From Planctomycetota bacterium (GTDB taxonomy: Bacteria; Planctomycetota; UBA1135; UBA2386): DNA of 44,807 bases. The notes below the pieces were generated by a model. It had not been told where the DNA came from, made no database searches, and saw nothing but the letters and a program-made list of their open reading frames with translations. The position numbers and the translations under genes are program-made. The DNA lies in the NCBI GenBank assembly GCA_016794035.1, contig JAEUHS010000072.1:1-44807 (forward strand), in the 5' to 3' direction. This document shows, in pieces, positions 7,716-16,170 of the stretch (its first letter is position 1; every line of letters begins with the position of its first letter).

Positions 7716-8498
7716 ATGCGCGCCGCGTTCGTGCTCTGCGCCCTGGCGGCGGGTTGCACCGGCTTCCACCCGCCGCTGTCGGCGACCGGCGGCGCGGCAG
7801 CCGGCCGTGCCACCGACGCGTCCGCGGCGGCCGGCGCGATCTGGATCCCCAGCTGGCGCCCGATCGGTGCCTCGCGCGACGGCCGGCCGGTGCGCATGTC
7901 CAGATTGGGACGCGGTCCGCGCCGCGTGCTGTGGATCGGCGGCATCCACGGCGACGAACGTGAGGGCGCGGTGGCGACCGCGCAGCTGCCGCTCGCCCTG
8001 CTGCGCGAGCCGGGCGCGCTCGATCTGGTGACGCTGACGATCGTCGAGGACGTCAACCCGGACGGCACCGCTCAGGGCACGCGCGGCAACGCGCGCGGCG
8101 TCGACCTCAACCGCAACTACCCGGCGCCGAACTTCCGCCCGAGCCGCTTCTTCGGCAGTCGCCCGCTCGACCAGCCGGAGAGCAAGGCGCTGCACGACCT
8201 GATCCTCGACGAACGCCCGCACCTGGTGCTGGTCGCGCACAGCTGGCGCGGCGACCACTTCGTCAACTTCGACGGGCCGGCCGAGGCGCTGGCGCAGCGC
8301 TTCTCGCGGCTGTCGGGCTACCGCGTGCAGCCGTCGGACGGCATCGCCGCGACACCGGGCTCGCTCGGTTCGTGGGTCGGTGGCACACTCGGGATCCCGA
8401 TCCTGACCCTCGAGTACCAGCGCGGCCACGATCCGTGGTCGGCGTGGTTCGAGACGCGGGCGGCGATCCTGTCGGTGGTGATGAGCGCACGAGAATGA
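7716..8498 (+). CDS. Lipoprotein zinc carboxypeptidase, M14 family (MpaA-like)
   Basis: The 260-residue protein begins at the ATG at 7716, which gives a lipoprotein signal with lipobox LAAGC (Cys14). It has the M14 zinc site: HxxE in IHGDERE (His78, Glu81) and a later His in VAHSWRGD. It also has the substrate-binding RGVDLNRNYPA and the catalytic Glu in LEYQRG. M14 enzymes of this small MpaA type remove or cleave the gamma-D-Glu/diaminopimelate part of murein peptides, although MpaA itself is cytoplasmic. Lipid anchoring here would place the activity outside the inner membrane. It overlaps the following permease gene by ATGA, so peptide trimming coupled to peptide uptake is a reasonable inference. 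Substrate not determinable from sequence. Confidence 0.85.
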   Translation: MRAAFVLCALAAGCTGFHPPLSATGGAAAGRATDASAAAGAIWIPSWRPIGASRDGRPVRMSRLGRGPRRVLWIGGIHGDEREGAVATAQLPLALLREPGALDLVTLTIVEDVNPDGTAQGTRGNARGVDLNRNYPAPNFRPSRFFGSRPLDQPESKALHDLILDERPHLVLVAHSWRGDHFVNFDGPAEALAQRFSRLSGYRVQPSDGIAATPGSLGSWVGGTLGIPILTLEYQRGHDPWSAWFETRAAILSVVMSARE

Positions 8499-9514
8499 CA
8501 CGCTGGCTGCTGCTCCGCCTCTGCTGGCTGGTGGTCACGTTGCTCGGCATCACCGCGGTCACGTTCGTCGTGCTCGACCGGGCGCCGGTCGATCGTGCCG
8601 AGATCGAGGCGGCGGCGCGCGCGGGCAGCGGCACGCTGACGGCGCCCGGGTCGCGCGACGCCGCGGTCCTGCGCCTGCGCGTGCGCTACGGTCTGGTCGA
8701 TCCCGTCACGCTGGAGCCGGCGCCGCTGTGGCAGCGCTACACCAGCTGGCTCGGCAACGCGCTGTCGCTGCGGTTCGCCGGCCCCAACGAGGATCCGGCC
8801 GCGTTCTGGCGCCGCTTCACCCGCGCGCTGCCGGTGACGCTCTTGATCGGCGGCCTCGCGCTGCTGCTGGCGTTCGGCTTCGGCGTACCGCTCGGCGCCT
8901 GGTCGGGCATGCGCGCCGGCACGCGCGCCGACCGCGCGGTGTCGGCGGGCACGTTCGTGCTCGCCGGCGTGCCCGAGTTCCTGCTGGCGACGCTGCTGCT
9001 GCTCGGGTTCGGCGGCGCGTTCCTGCAGTGGCTGCCGTCCGCGGGGCTGCAGTCGCGCGGCGCCGAGGCGCTGTCGTGGTGGGCTCGGCTGGCCGACTCG
9101 GCCGCGCACCTGGTGCTGCCGGTCGCGGTGATGGCGTCGGCGCCGCTGGTGCTGGTGACGCGCTTCGTGCGCGACGCCGTCGCGCGCGCGGCGGCCGCGC
9201 CGTTCGCCCACAACCTGCGCGCGCTCGGACTCGACCCGCGGTTGCAGCGGCGGCGCCTGCTGCGCAATGCGCTGGCACCGGTGGCGACGCTGGTCGGCAG
9301 CCTGCTGCCGATGCTGGTCGGCGGTTCGATCGTGGTCGAGAACATGTTCTCGCTCGAAGGGCTCGGGCGGCTGGCGTTCACCGCGGTGGTGCAGCAGGAC
9401 CAGGCGATGCTGATGGCGATGGTCGTGCTGACGTCGCTGGTGACGCTGCTGGCGCTGATCGCCTCCGATCTGCTGCACGCGATCGCCGACCCGCGCGTGA
9501 GGCTCGGCCGATGA
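8495..9514 (+). CDS. Peptide ABC transporter permease (DppB/YejB-like)
   Basis: The start is the ATG at 8495, overlapping the stop of the carboxypeptidase (ATGA), and yields 339 residues. There is one N-terminal membrane segment, a charged extracytoplasmic stretch (about 30-95), then five membrane segments of a binding-protein-dependent permease domain. The cytoplasmic coupling loop carries the family's EAA-type sequence (ALGLDPRLQRRRLLRNALAP). The GSIVVENMFSLEGLGRLAF stretch is typical of the DppB/OppB/YejB family. It probably pairs with the next gene as a heterodimer. No ATPase or solute-binding protein lies in the cluster, so those would have to be encoded elsewhere. Confidence 0.88.
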   Translation: MTRWLLLRLCWLVVTLLGITAVTFVVLDRAPVDRAEIEAAARAGSGTLTAPGSRDAAVLRLRVRYGLVDPVTLEPAPLWQRYTSWLGNALSLRFAGPNEDPAAFWRRFTRALPVTLLIGGLALLLAFGFGVPLGAWSGMRAGTRADRAVSAGTFVLAGVPEFLLATLLLLGFGGAFLQWLPSAGLQSRGAEALSWWARLADSAAHLVLPVAVMASAPLVLVTRFVRDAVARAAAAPFAHNLRALGLDPRLQRRRLLRNALAPVATLVGSLLPMLVGGSIVVENMFSLEGLGRLAFTAVVQQDQAMLMAMVVLTSLVTLLALIASDLLHAIADPRVRLGR

Positions 9515-10458
9515 CCGTGCGCTGGCGGCTGCTGCGCTGGTCGGCGGTGCTGTTCGTGCTGGTCGGTCTGCTGGCGCCGTTCCTCGCCAACGACGTGCCG
9601 CTGGTCGCGCGCGTGCACGGCACGTGGAGCTTCCCGGCCGTCGCCGACTGCTTCGGGCAATCGACCGCCGGGCCCGACGACCTGTCGTGGAAGCGCTGGT
9701 GGGCGCGGCTGCCGGCGGACGCCGAGGACTTCGCCGTGATGCCGCCGTGGCCGTACGGGCCGCTGGAGACCGATGCGACCCGGTTTCGCGCCGGGCCGTC
9801 GGTCGCGCATCCGCTGGGCAACGACGACACCGGCCGCTGCGTGCTGGCGCGGCTCGTGCACGGTGCCGGCACCGCGGTGCGCATCGGCGGCGCCGCGGTG
9901 CTGCTCGCCGGCCTGGTCGGCACGCTGCTCGGCGCGCTCGCGGGCCGCCGCCGCGGCCTCGTCGACTTCCTGGTGCAGCGCCTGATCGAGGTCTTCCTGT
10001 GCTTCCCGAGCCTGCTGTTCCTGCTGTTCGCGACCGCGTTCTTCGGCAGCTCGAGCCTGGGCCTCGTGCTGGTGATGGCCGCGCTGTTCTGGACCAGCTT
10101 CGCGCGCATCGTGCGCGGCGAACTGCTGTCGCTGCGCGAACGCGACTTCGTGCTGGTCGCGCGCGGCCTCGGCGTGTCCGAGTGGCGCATCCTGACGCGC
10201 CACCTGCTGCCGCAGGTCCGGAGCCAGATCGGCGTCACCGCCGCGTTCTGTCTGGCCGCCGCGATCGTCGCCGAGTCGACGCTGTCGTTCCTCGGCCTCG
10301 GCGCCGGCGGACCGAGTTCGTGGGGCGAGATGCTGCGCCAGGGCAGCACCGCGGCGGCGATGGGCGCCTGGCACCTGTGGGTGTTCCCGACCGTCGCGAT
10401 CGTCGCCGTCGTCGCCGGCTGCCACGCGTTCGCCGATCGGCTGCGCGGCGAGCGCTAA
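9511..10458 (+). CDS. Peptide ABC transporter permease (YejE-like)
   Basis: This 315-residue permease overlaps the previous gene by ATGA. After the first membrane segment comes an unusually long extracytoplasmic stretch (about 28-105) beginning NDVPLVARVHGTWSFP and ending in the family signature HPLGNDDTGRCVLAR. That arrangement resembles YejE of the microcin C/peptide transporter more than DppC or OppC. The EAA loop (LVARGLGVSEWRILTRHLLP) and ESTLSFLGLGAGGPSSWGEM are canonical. Together with the upstream permease it should form the membrane channel for peptide import. The 3' end overlaps that of moaA by four bases, convergently. Confidence 0.88.
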   Translation: MTVRWRLLRWSAVLFVLVGLLAPFLANDVPLVARVHGTWSFPAVADCFGQSTAGPDDLSWKRWWARLPADAEDFAVMPPWPYGPLETDATRFRAGPSVAHPLGNDDTGRCVLARLVHGAGTAVRIGGAAVLLAGLVGTLLGALAGRRRGLVDFLVQRLIEVFLCFPSLLFLLFATAFFGSSSLGLVLVMAALFWTSFARIVRGELLSLRERDFVLVARGLGVSEWRILTRHLLPQVRSQIGVTAAFCLAAAIVAESTLSFLGLGAGGPSSWGEMLRQGSTAAAMGAWHLWVFPTVAIVAVVAGCHAFADRLRGER

Positions 10459-11480
10459 CCGCCGCGCGTGTGCATCTCGAGGTGCGGGTTCTGGCGCAGG
10501 CTCGCGGCTTCGGCGAGCGCGCGGCGGTCGGGCAGCGCGGCGCGCACCTCGGCGCCACGATCGCGGCGGCCCTGCCACACCTCGGTCAGGCGCGCGCGCA
10601 GCGCCGCATCGTCGGCGCCCGTACGCAGCAGTTCGCGCAGGTCGGTGCCGTGCGCGGCGTAGAGACACGTGAACCACATGCCGTCGGCGGTCAGCCGCGA
10701 ACGATCGCAGGTGGCGCAGAACGGCTTCGTCACCGAGGCGATGATGCCGAAGCGCGTGCCGTCGCGCAGTTCGAAGCGTTCGGCCGGCGCGCTGTCGGTG
10801 CGCGGCAGTTCGCGGATCGGGCCGTGGCTCGCGCGCAGAAGCGCGAGCATCTGCGCGCGCGAGACGACGTGCCGTGGCGACCAGTTGGTGGCGCCGCCGA
10901 CGTCCATGTACTCGATGAAGCGCAGCTCGGCGCCGATGCCGCGCGCGAAGTCGAGCAGTGCCGGCAGTTCGCCGTCGTTGACGCCGGCGATGACGACGGT
11001 GTCGATCTTGACGTCGGCGAAGCCGGCGGCGCGCGCGGCCTCGAGCCCGGCGAGCACGCGCGGCAGGTCGTCGCGGCGCGACAGCTGGCGGAACGTCGCC
11101 GCGTCGAGCGTGTCGAGGCTGACGGTCAGCCGCTGCAGGCCGGCCGCGCGCAGCGCCGCCGCGTGCTCCCGCAGCAGCACGCCGTTGCTGGTCATCGCCA
11201 GGTCCTTCAGTCCGGGTCGCTGCGCCAGCATCCGCACCAGCACGGGCAGGTCGGTGCGCAGCAGCGGTTCGCCGCCGGTCAGGCGCAGTTCGTCGACGCC
11301 GAGCGCCAGGAACGCGTCGACGCAGCGCACGATCTCCTCGAACGACAGCACGTTCGGCTTCGGCAGCCAGACGTAGTGCTCCTCGGGCATGCAGTAGCTG
11401 CACCGCAGGTTGCAGCGGTCGGTGACCGACAGGCGCAGGTTGCGCAGGGGTCGGCCGAAGCCGTCGGCGAGGGGGGACAT
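10455..11480 (-). CDS. moaA: GTP 3',8-cyclase MoaA
   Basis: This 341-residue radical-SAM enzyme catalyses the first step of molybdopterin synthesis, from GTP to the cyclic precursor. The SAM cluster motif CNLRCSYC has Cys23, Cys27 and Cys30, and TGGEPLLR follows. The second [4Fe-4S] cluster site is visible as CATCDRSRLTADGMWFTC. The protein ends in Gly-Gly (HTRGG), as active MoaA proteins do, since that tail reaches into the active site. No other molybdopterin genes are nearby. It lies 43 bases downstream of the FHA-vWA gene on the same strand and may be cotranscribed with it. Confidence 0.95.
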   Translation of the reverse strand: MSPLADGFGRPLRNLRLSVTDRCNLRCSYCMPEEHYVWLPKPNVLSFEEIVRCVDAFLALGVDELRLTGGEPLLRTDLPVLVRMLAQRPGLKDLAMTSNGVLLREHAAALRAAGLQRLTVSLDTLDAATFRQLSRRDDLPRVLAGLEAARAAGFADVKIDTVVIAGVNDGELPALLDFARGIGAELRFIEYMDVGGATNWSPRHVVSRAQMLALLRASHGPIRELPRTDSAPAERFELRDGTRFGIIASVTKPFCATCDRSRLTADGMWFTCLYAAHGTDLRELLRTGADDAALRARLTEVWQGRRDRGAEVRAALPDRRALAEAASLRQNPHLEMHTRGG

Positions 11481-11523
11481 CGGGCCCGGCGACGATACCA
11501 GCTGCCGCGCGCCGTGGAACGCG

Positions 11524-13302
11524 TCAGTCCGGCAGGTCTTCGGCGCGCCGCTGCAGGCGCGACAGCGCCGCCGCGTCGGGGGGCTCGCCGCGCTCCGGAT
11601 CGACCGGCGGCAACGGCAGGGTGAACACCCGCTGCAGCACCCAGGCGATCGCGTGCCGCGTCGGCTCCGGCGTCGATCGGCTGCCGAGCTGGTCGATCAG
11701 TTCGAGCGCGACCGCGCGCCGCGGCCGGCGCACCAGCGCCTGCAGCAGCGTCACCGGCACCGGATCGGTGCGCAGCGCGCGCTCCAGGTCCGGGCCGCCG
11801 CGGTGGGCGAGGTCGAGCGATGCGACGTCGACGCGCTCGGCGGCCGCCTGCACGGTCTGCACGACGGCGGCGACGTCCGCCTCGAAGTCGTGGCCGAACG
11901 CGAGCGCCAGCACGCGCTGCAGCACCTTCTCGTGCGCCTTCAGGTCGGTGCTGGTGCCCTTGCCCGCCGCGGCGATGTCGGCGAACGCCGCGCGCGTCTC
12001 CTTGCCGGCGGTGTCGGGCGAGGTCACCAGCGTGTGCACGAACGAGCGGCCGTTGCGCGCGAACCCGCGCACGTCGGCGAGCAGCGACGGGATGTCCTCG
12101 AGGTGCGGCGGCGCGTCGCCGGCGAGCACGACCACGCGGCGCGCGTCCGGTCGCCAGTGCTGCGCGAACGCGGCGCGCAGCCCGGCGCGCACGTCCTCGG
12201 GCTGGTCGCCGCCGCCTTCGGCCGACACCACCTGCACGAAGTTGCTGGCGCGCCAGAAGTCGAGGCCGAGCGGCACCTGGCGCACCAGGTAGTCCTCGCG
12301 TCTGCCGCGGTCGCGGTAGGTGACGATGCCGACGCGCGCGTCGGGCACCAGCGCGCGCAGCACCGCGAGCATCTGCGCGATCGAGTTCTTGGTGTCGAGG
12401 ATCGTGCGCGACATCGAACCGGTGCTGTCGAACACGAACACGATCTCGAGGCCGCTGCGGCGCAGGTCGGCGACGGCGCGCCGGAAGCCGCCGGAGCCGA
12501 CGGTCTGCACCTCCGCGGCGAGGCTCCGGTCGCCGCTGCCGCTGCCGCCCCCGGCGCCGCTGGCGCGCGGCGCCAGCCGCGCGTTCGCCGGCGGCGTGGG
12601 CCGCGCCGCCGGCAGCGTCGGGTCGATCGCGCGCGTGCTCGCCGGCTCGGGCTCGACGTCCGGCAGCGGCGCGAAGTCGACCGGCGGCGCGTCGGCGACC
12701 ACCTCGGGCGCGAGCGGCAACGGGTCGCCCGCCGGCACGGCGGCGCCGACGTCGATCGCGACCGTCTTCGGCGCGTCGTCGCCGCCCTCCCGGTTCGGCA
12801 CCAGCAGCCACAGCGCGAGCAGCAGCAGCGCGTGCAGCACCAGCGAGACGCCGAGCCACGGGGCGCGCCGCAGTTCGTCGGCCATCAGCTCCTGGAACGA
12901 CTCCGAGTCCCGTCGCCGCAGCAGGGCCAGGGCCGCGTGGCGCACGCGTCGCTGGCGGCGCGTCAGGGCGGCGGCGCGCAGGGCCGGCTCGGGCACCAGC
13001 AGCGCCGAGCCGTGGTCCGGCACCAGTTCGGCCGCGAGGGCGCCGAGGCGCAGCGTGTCGCCGGGTCGCAGCGCCGCCTGCACCACGGGCGCGCCGTTGC
13101 AGAACGTCTCGCCGCTGCCGAGATCCTGCAGCTCGACCGTGTCATCGCCGACGCGCAGCCGCGCGTGGTGGGCCGCGACGCCGCGGTCGGCCGGCAGGAT
13201 CAGATCGCAGTCGGCGGCGCTGCCCAGCACGTAGTCCCGCCCGATCTCCAGGGCGTGATCCTGGCCGGACAGGCGCAGCGCGAGCGGGGGAAGGGCGGCC
13301 AC
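11524..13302 (-). CDS. FHA domain - transmembrane - von Willebrand factor A fusion protein
   Basis: The 592-residue protein starts at a GTG at 13302; there is no ATG in range. Residues 1-95 form an FHA (phosphothreonine-binding) fold, with IGRDYVLGS, HHARL and LxDLGSGETFCNG. Residues 149-168 are one membrane helix. A Pro/Ala/Gly-rich linker runs to about 275, and a vWA domain covers about 286-480 with the metal-site motif DSTGSM (292-297). The remaining 110 residues are helical. The FHA half should be cytoplasmic and the vWA half outside, so the protein could link a phosphorylation signal to an extracytoplasmic assembly. That topology and role are inference. Partner kinases could include the Ser/Thr kinase near the right end of the window. 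Confidence 0.85.
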   Translation of the reverse strand: MAALPPLALRLSGQDHALEIGRDYVLGSAADCDLILPADRGVAAHHARLRVGDDTVELQDLGSGETFCNGAPVVQAALRPGDTLRLGALAAELVPDHGSALLVPEPALRAAALTRRQRRVRHAALALLRRRDSESFQELMADELRRAPWLGVSLVLHALLLLALWLLVPNREGGDDAPKTVAIDVGAAVPAGDPLPLAPEVVADAPPVDFAPLPDVEPEPASTRAIDPTLPAARPTPPANARLAPRASGAGGGSGSGDRSLAAEVQTVGSGGFRRAVADLRRSGLEIVFVFDSTGSMSRTILDTKNSIAQMLAVLRALVPDARVGIVTYRDRGRREDYLVRQVPLGLDFWRASNFVQVVSAEGGGDQPEDVRAGLRAAFAQHWRPDARRVVVLAGDAPPHLEDIPSLLADVRGFARNGRSFVHTLVTSPDTAGKETRAAFADIAAAGKGTSTDLKAHEKVLQRVLALAFGHDFEADVAAVVQTVQAAAERVDVASLDLAHRGGPDLERALRTDPVPVTLLQALVRRPRRAVALELIDQLGSRSTPEPTRHAIAWVLQRVFTLPLPPVDPERGEPPDAAALSRLQRRAEDLPD

Positions 13303-13383
13303 GGGCGATGTTGTATCGCCCTACCGCACGGCCCGGCCGAAGTTGCTTCGTGGGCCGGGACCGGCGACCATGCCGCTCCGGTC
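13303..13383. promoter_or_regulatory. Divergent promoter region between the FHA-vWA gene and rsmD
   Basis: These 81 bases separate two divergent starts, so both promoters must lie here or inside the genes. No clear -10/-35 pair or operator repeat was recognised. Confidence 0.35.
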
Positions 13384-14070
13384 ATGAGCTTGAAGATCAT
13401 CGGCGGCGAGTATGGCGGTCGGGTGTTGCGCACCGTGCGCGGGCTCGGCACGCGGCCCTTGCTCGGCCAGGTGCGGGAGGCGCTGTTCAACATCCTCGCC
13501 GACCGGCTGGCCGGCGCGATCGTCTGGGACCTGTTCGCCGGCACCGGGGCCTCGGGGCTCGAGGCGCTCTCGCACGGCGCCGCGCGGGTGCTGTTCGTCG
13601 AGAAGAACGGCCGCGTCATCGACGTGCTGCGGCAGAACCTCGACCTGCTCGGCGCCGGCGCCACCTCGCGCGCCGTCGTGCTGCGCGCCGACGCCTGGGA
13701 TCCGCCGGTGATGCACCGGTCCGCGTTCGGCGTCGCCCGCGACGACGACGACGACGACGACGGCGCCAGCGACGCCGAGATCCCGCCCGACCTCGTGTTC
13801 CTCGATCCGCCCTACGTGATGGTCGCCGAGGACCCGGTCAAGTCGATGGCCCGCGCACGGCGCCTGCTCGAGCGCACGGCGCCCGGCGGCTGCGTGGTGT
13901 TCCACTTCGAGGTCGGCGTGCTCGACGAGGACGACTTCGACGACGACCTCGATCTCGACCTGCGCGAGTGGGGCACGACCGCGATCGCCATGATGTGGCG
14001 CAAGGGCGAGGCGCCCGAACGGCTGCAGCGCCGCTGGCAGAAGGAACGCGCCGAGGCCTCGGATACGTGA
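13384..14070 (+). CDS. rsmD: 16S rRNA (guanine-966-N2)-methyltransferase RsmD
   Basis: This 228-residue SAM-dependent methyltransferase modifies G966 of 16S rRNA. Family marks are IGGEYGGRxL at the N-terminus, RPLLGQVREALFNIL, the SAM site DLFAGTGASGLEALS (49-63) and the catalytic FLDPPY (DPPY 141-144). Two acidic stretches are unusual: seven consecutive Asp at 120-126, just before the catalytic strand, and an EDDFDDDLDLDL run in the C-terminal part. The protein is somewhat longer than typical RsmD because of them. It overlaps the next gene by GTGA, so translation is probably coupled. Confidence 0.92.
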   Translation: MSLKIIGGEYGGRVLRTVRGLGTRPLLGQVREALFNILADRLAGAIVWDLFAGTGASGLEALSHGAARVLFVEKNGRVIDVLRQNLDLLGAGATSRAVVLRADAWDPPVMHRSAFGVARDDDDDDDGASDAEIPPDLVFLDPPYVMVAEDPVKSMARARRLLERTAPGGCVVFHFEVGVLDEDDFDDDLDLDLREWGTTAIAMMWRKGEAPERLQRRWQKERAEASDT

Positions 14071-15278
14071 ACGGCTCCCCGGCGCGCCGTTCGCGGTGGG
14101 AGCAGGCGGCGCTCGTGGTGCTGTTCGGCGCCGTCCTGGTCGTCGCCGGTCGGCTGCTGTTCGCCGCCGACCTCGGCCGCCAGAACGTCTACCTGAAGGT
14201 CTTCGTGCCGGCGGCCGAGGCGTTCGCATCGGGGCAGGATCTCTACGTCGACCGGGACGCGTTCCGCTATCCGCCGCTGGCGGCGGCGGCGTTCGTGCCG
14301 TTCGCGGCCTGCGGACCGCTGCTCGGCAGCATCCTGTGGCGCCTGTTCCTCTGGCTGCTGTTCCTGCTGGCGCTGCGCGCGACCTTCCGCGCCGGCTTCC
14401 CGATGCGGCTGACGAGCCGCGAACGTGGCCTGTTCCTGTTCGGGGTGCTGCCGATGGCGCTGGCGAACTTCAACATGGGCCAGCCGAACCTGCTGGTGCT
14501 GACCGGGCTGCTGTGGGCGACCGTGCGCGTGCAGGGCGGCGGCACGGTCGCGCCGTCGGCCGCCGTCGTCGGCGCCACCGCGATCAAGGTCTATCCGCTC
14601 GCGCACGGCCTCGTGCTGGCGGCGCTGCGACCGCGGCTGCTGTGGTGGCTCCTGCCGCTGCTCGCCGCGTCGCTGCTGCTGCCGTTCCTGCTGCAGGACC
14701 CGGCCTACGTGTGGCGGCAGTACGGCGCGCTGTTCGAGTTGCTGCGCAACGAGGACCGCACGCTGCCGGACAGCACCGCGTTCGCGTATCGCGACCTGCG
14801 GCTGCTGGTGACGGCCGTGGGCGGGGACCTGCCGCAGCACGTGTTCCGGGTGCTGCAGGTGCTCGGCGGCGGCGGCATCGTGCTGCTGTGCTGGCTGCTG
14901 CGCCGGCGCGGCGTCGGCGAGGCGCGGCTGCTGGACCACGCCTACGCGCTGACGATGTGCTGGTTCATGCTGCTCGGGCCGTCGACCGAGAAGGTCACCT
15001 ACGTGCTGGTCGCGCCGACGCTGATGTGGGGCGCGCTCGAGGCCTGGCGGGTCGGTGGCCGCGGCGCGCGGTGGCTGTGGGCCGCGACCGTGGCCCTGTT
15101 CCTCGTCGACCAGATCCTGCCGCCGCCGAGCCGGTCCGCGATGCTGGCGCACCCGTGGCTGCGCTGCGCTTCGCCCGCTGCCGCCGCGCTGACGGCGTCG
15201 CTGCTGCTCGGCCGTGCCGCGACCGAACTGCGCCGCGGCGGCGCCAGCCCGGTGGAGTCCGCGCCGGCGACGCGGTAG
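14067..15278 (+). CDS. Membrane glycosyltransferase, GT87 / DUF2029-like
   Basis: The GTG start at 14067 overlaps the rsmD stop (GTGA) and gives 403 residues. About ten hydrophobic segments are present. The first loop carries the GT-C type acidic and sugar-phosphate region (NVYLKVFVPAAEAFASGQDLYVDRDAFRYPPLAA). NMGQPNLLVLTGLLWA and AIKVYPLAHGL further on are the pattern of polyprenol-phosphate-mannose-dependent alpha-mannosyltransferases of the GT87 type. Such enzymes add sugars to lipid or glycoprotein acceptors on the outer face of the membrane. The next gene encodes a GT2 enzyme of the dolichyl-phosphate-mannose-synthase type, which could supply its donor. Confidence 0.82.
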   Translation: MNGSPARRSRWEQAALVVLFGAVLVVAGRLLFAADLGRQNVYLKVFVPAAEAFASGQDLYVDRDAFRYPPLAAAAFVPFAACGPLLGSILWRLFLWLLFLLALRATFRAGFPMRLTSRERGLFLFGVLPMALANFNMGQPNLLVLTGLLWATVRVQGGGTVAPSAAVVGATAIKVYPLAHGLVLAALRPRLLWWLLPLLAASLLLPFLLQDPAYVWRQYGALFELLRNEDRTLPDSTAFAYRDLRLLVTAVGGDLPQHVFRVLQVLGGGGIVLLCWLLRRRGVGEARLLDHAYALTMCWFMLLGPSTEKVTYVLVAPTLMWGALEAWRVGGRGARWLWAATVALFLVDQILPPPSRSAMLAHPWLRCASPAAAALTASLLLGRAATELRRGGASPVESAPATR

Positions 15279-15288
15279 GCTCGCGTCC

Positions 15289-16170
15289 TTGCCGAAGGAC
15301 GACGCGACGCAGCTGACCGTGGTGCTCCCCGTCTACAACGGGGCGGCGTTCCTGCGCGCGACGCTGGACAAGGCCTGGGCGTGGCTCGCCGCGCGCGAAC
15401 GCGCCTGCGAACTGCTGGTCGTCGACGACGGCAGCCGCGACGACACGCCGGCGATCCTGCGCGAGTTCGTGGCGGCGCACGCCGGCGCCTCGCGCACGCG
15501 GCTCGCGGTGCTGACCAACACGCCCAACCGCGGCAAGGGCTTCTCGCTGTGCCGCGCGTTCCTGCACGCGCGCGGCGAGCACGTCGCGTTCCTCGACGCC
15601 GACCTCACCTACGAACTGGACGGCCTCGAGCCGCTGCTGGCGGCGCTGCGCAACGGCGCCGACGTCGCCTACGGCAGCCGCATGCACGAAGGCAGCCGCT
15701 ACGTCGTCGCGCCGACCTTCTTCGGCAAGCTGTTCACGCGTCACCTGATGGGCCGTTGCTTCAACCTGCTGGTGCGCCTGCTGGTCGTGCGCGGCATCCG
15801 CGACACGCAGGCGGGCATCAAGGGCTTCCGCACCGCGGCGGCGCGCCAGCTGGCCACGCGGGTGCGCCTGCCGCGGTTCTCGTTCGACGTCGAGCTGTTC
15901 TTCGTCGCGCGCCACCTCGGACTGCGCATCGACGAGTGCCCGGTGCGCTTCCTGTATCGCAAGGAGCCGTCGACGGTGAAGTTCTTCCGCGACTCGGTCG
16001 CGATGATGGTCGACATGCTGCGGGTGCGGTGGCGCGGCCTGCGGGGCGCCTACGACGGCGAACGTGACGCCGCGGCGCTGGCGGACCTGCGCGGCGATGC
16101 GGCGGTGGTGCCGTCGACGATCGAGCCGACCGTCGAGCCGCGCGTCGTCACGAGGCGCCACAGCGGATGA
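15289..16170 (+). CDS. GT2 family glycosyltransferase (polyprenyl-phosphate sugar synthase type)
   Basis: With a TTG start at 15289, 11 bases after the previous stop, the protein has 293 residues. An ATG at 15214 in the same frame is possible but would overlap the previous gene by 65 bases and adds an Arg-rich extension. GT-A features are VVLPVYNGAAF, LLVVDDGSRDDT, NRGKGFSLCRA, the DxD-like FLDADLTY, and DTQAGIKGFR with the FSFDVELFF motif. This set is typical of ALG5/DPM1-like enzymes that make polyprenyl-phosphate hexoses on the cytoplasmic face. A C-terminal amphipathic helix but no clear membrane anchor is seen. Confidence 0.85.
   Translation: MPKDDATQLTVVLPVYNGAAFLRATLDKAWAWLAARERACELLVVDDGSRDDTPAILREFVAAHAGASRTRLAVLTNTPNRGKGFSLCRAFLHARGEHVAFLDADLTYELDGLEPLLAALRNGADVAYGSRMHEGSRYVVAPTFFGKLFTRHLMGRCFNLLVRLLVVRGIRDTQAGIKGFRTAAARQLATRVRLPRFSFDVELFFVARHLGLRIDECPVRFLYRKEPSTVKFFRDSVAMMVDMLRVRWRGLRGAYDGERDAAALADLRGDAAVVPSTIEPTVEPRVVTRRHSG

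Noticed and set aside
12500..12760. Pro/Ala/Gly-rich stretch in the FHA-vWA gene considered as a frameshift or a domain boundary artefact.
   Set aside because: The frame is continuous and such linkers are usual between a membrane helix and an outer domain.
15214..15288. ATG at 15214 as the start of the GT2 gene.
   Set aside because: It would overlap the GT87 gene by 65 bases and add an Arg/Pro-rich leader absent from the family; the TTG at 15289 fits spacing better, although it is not certain.
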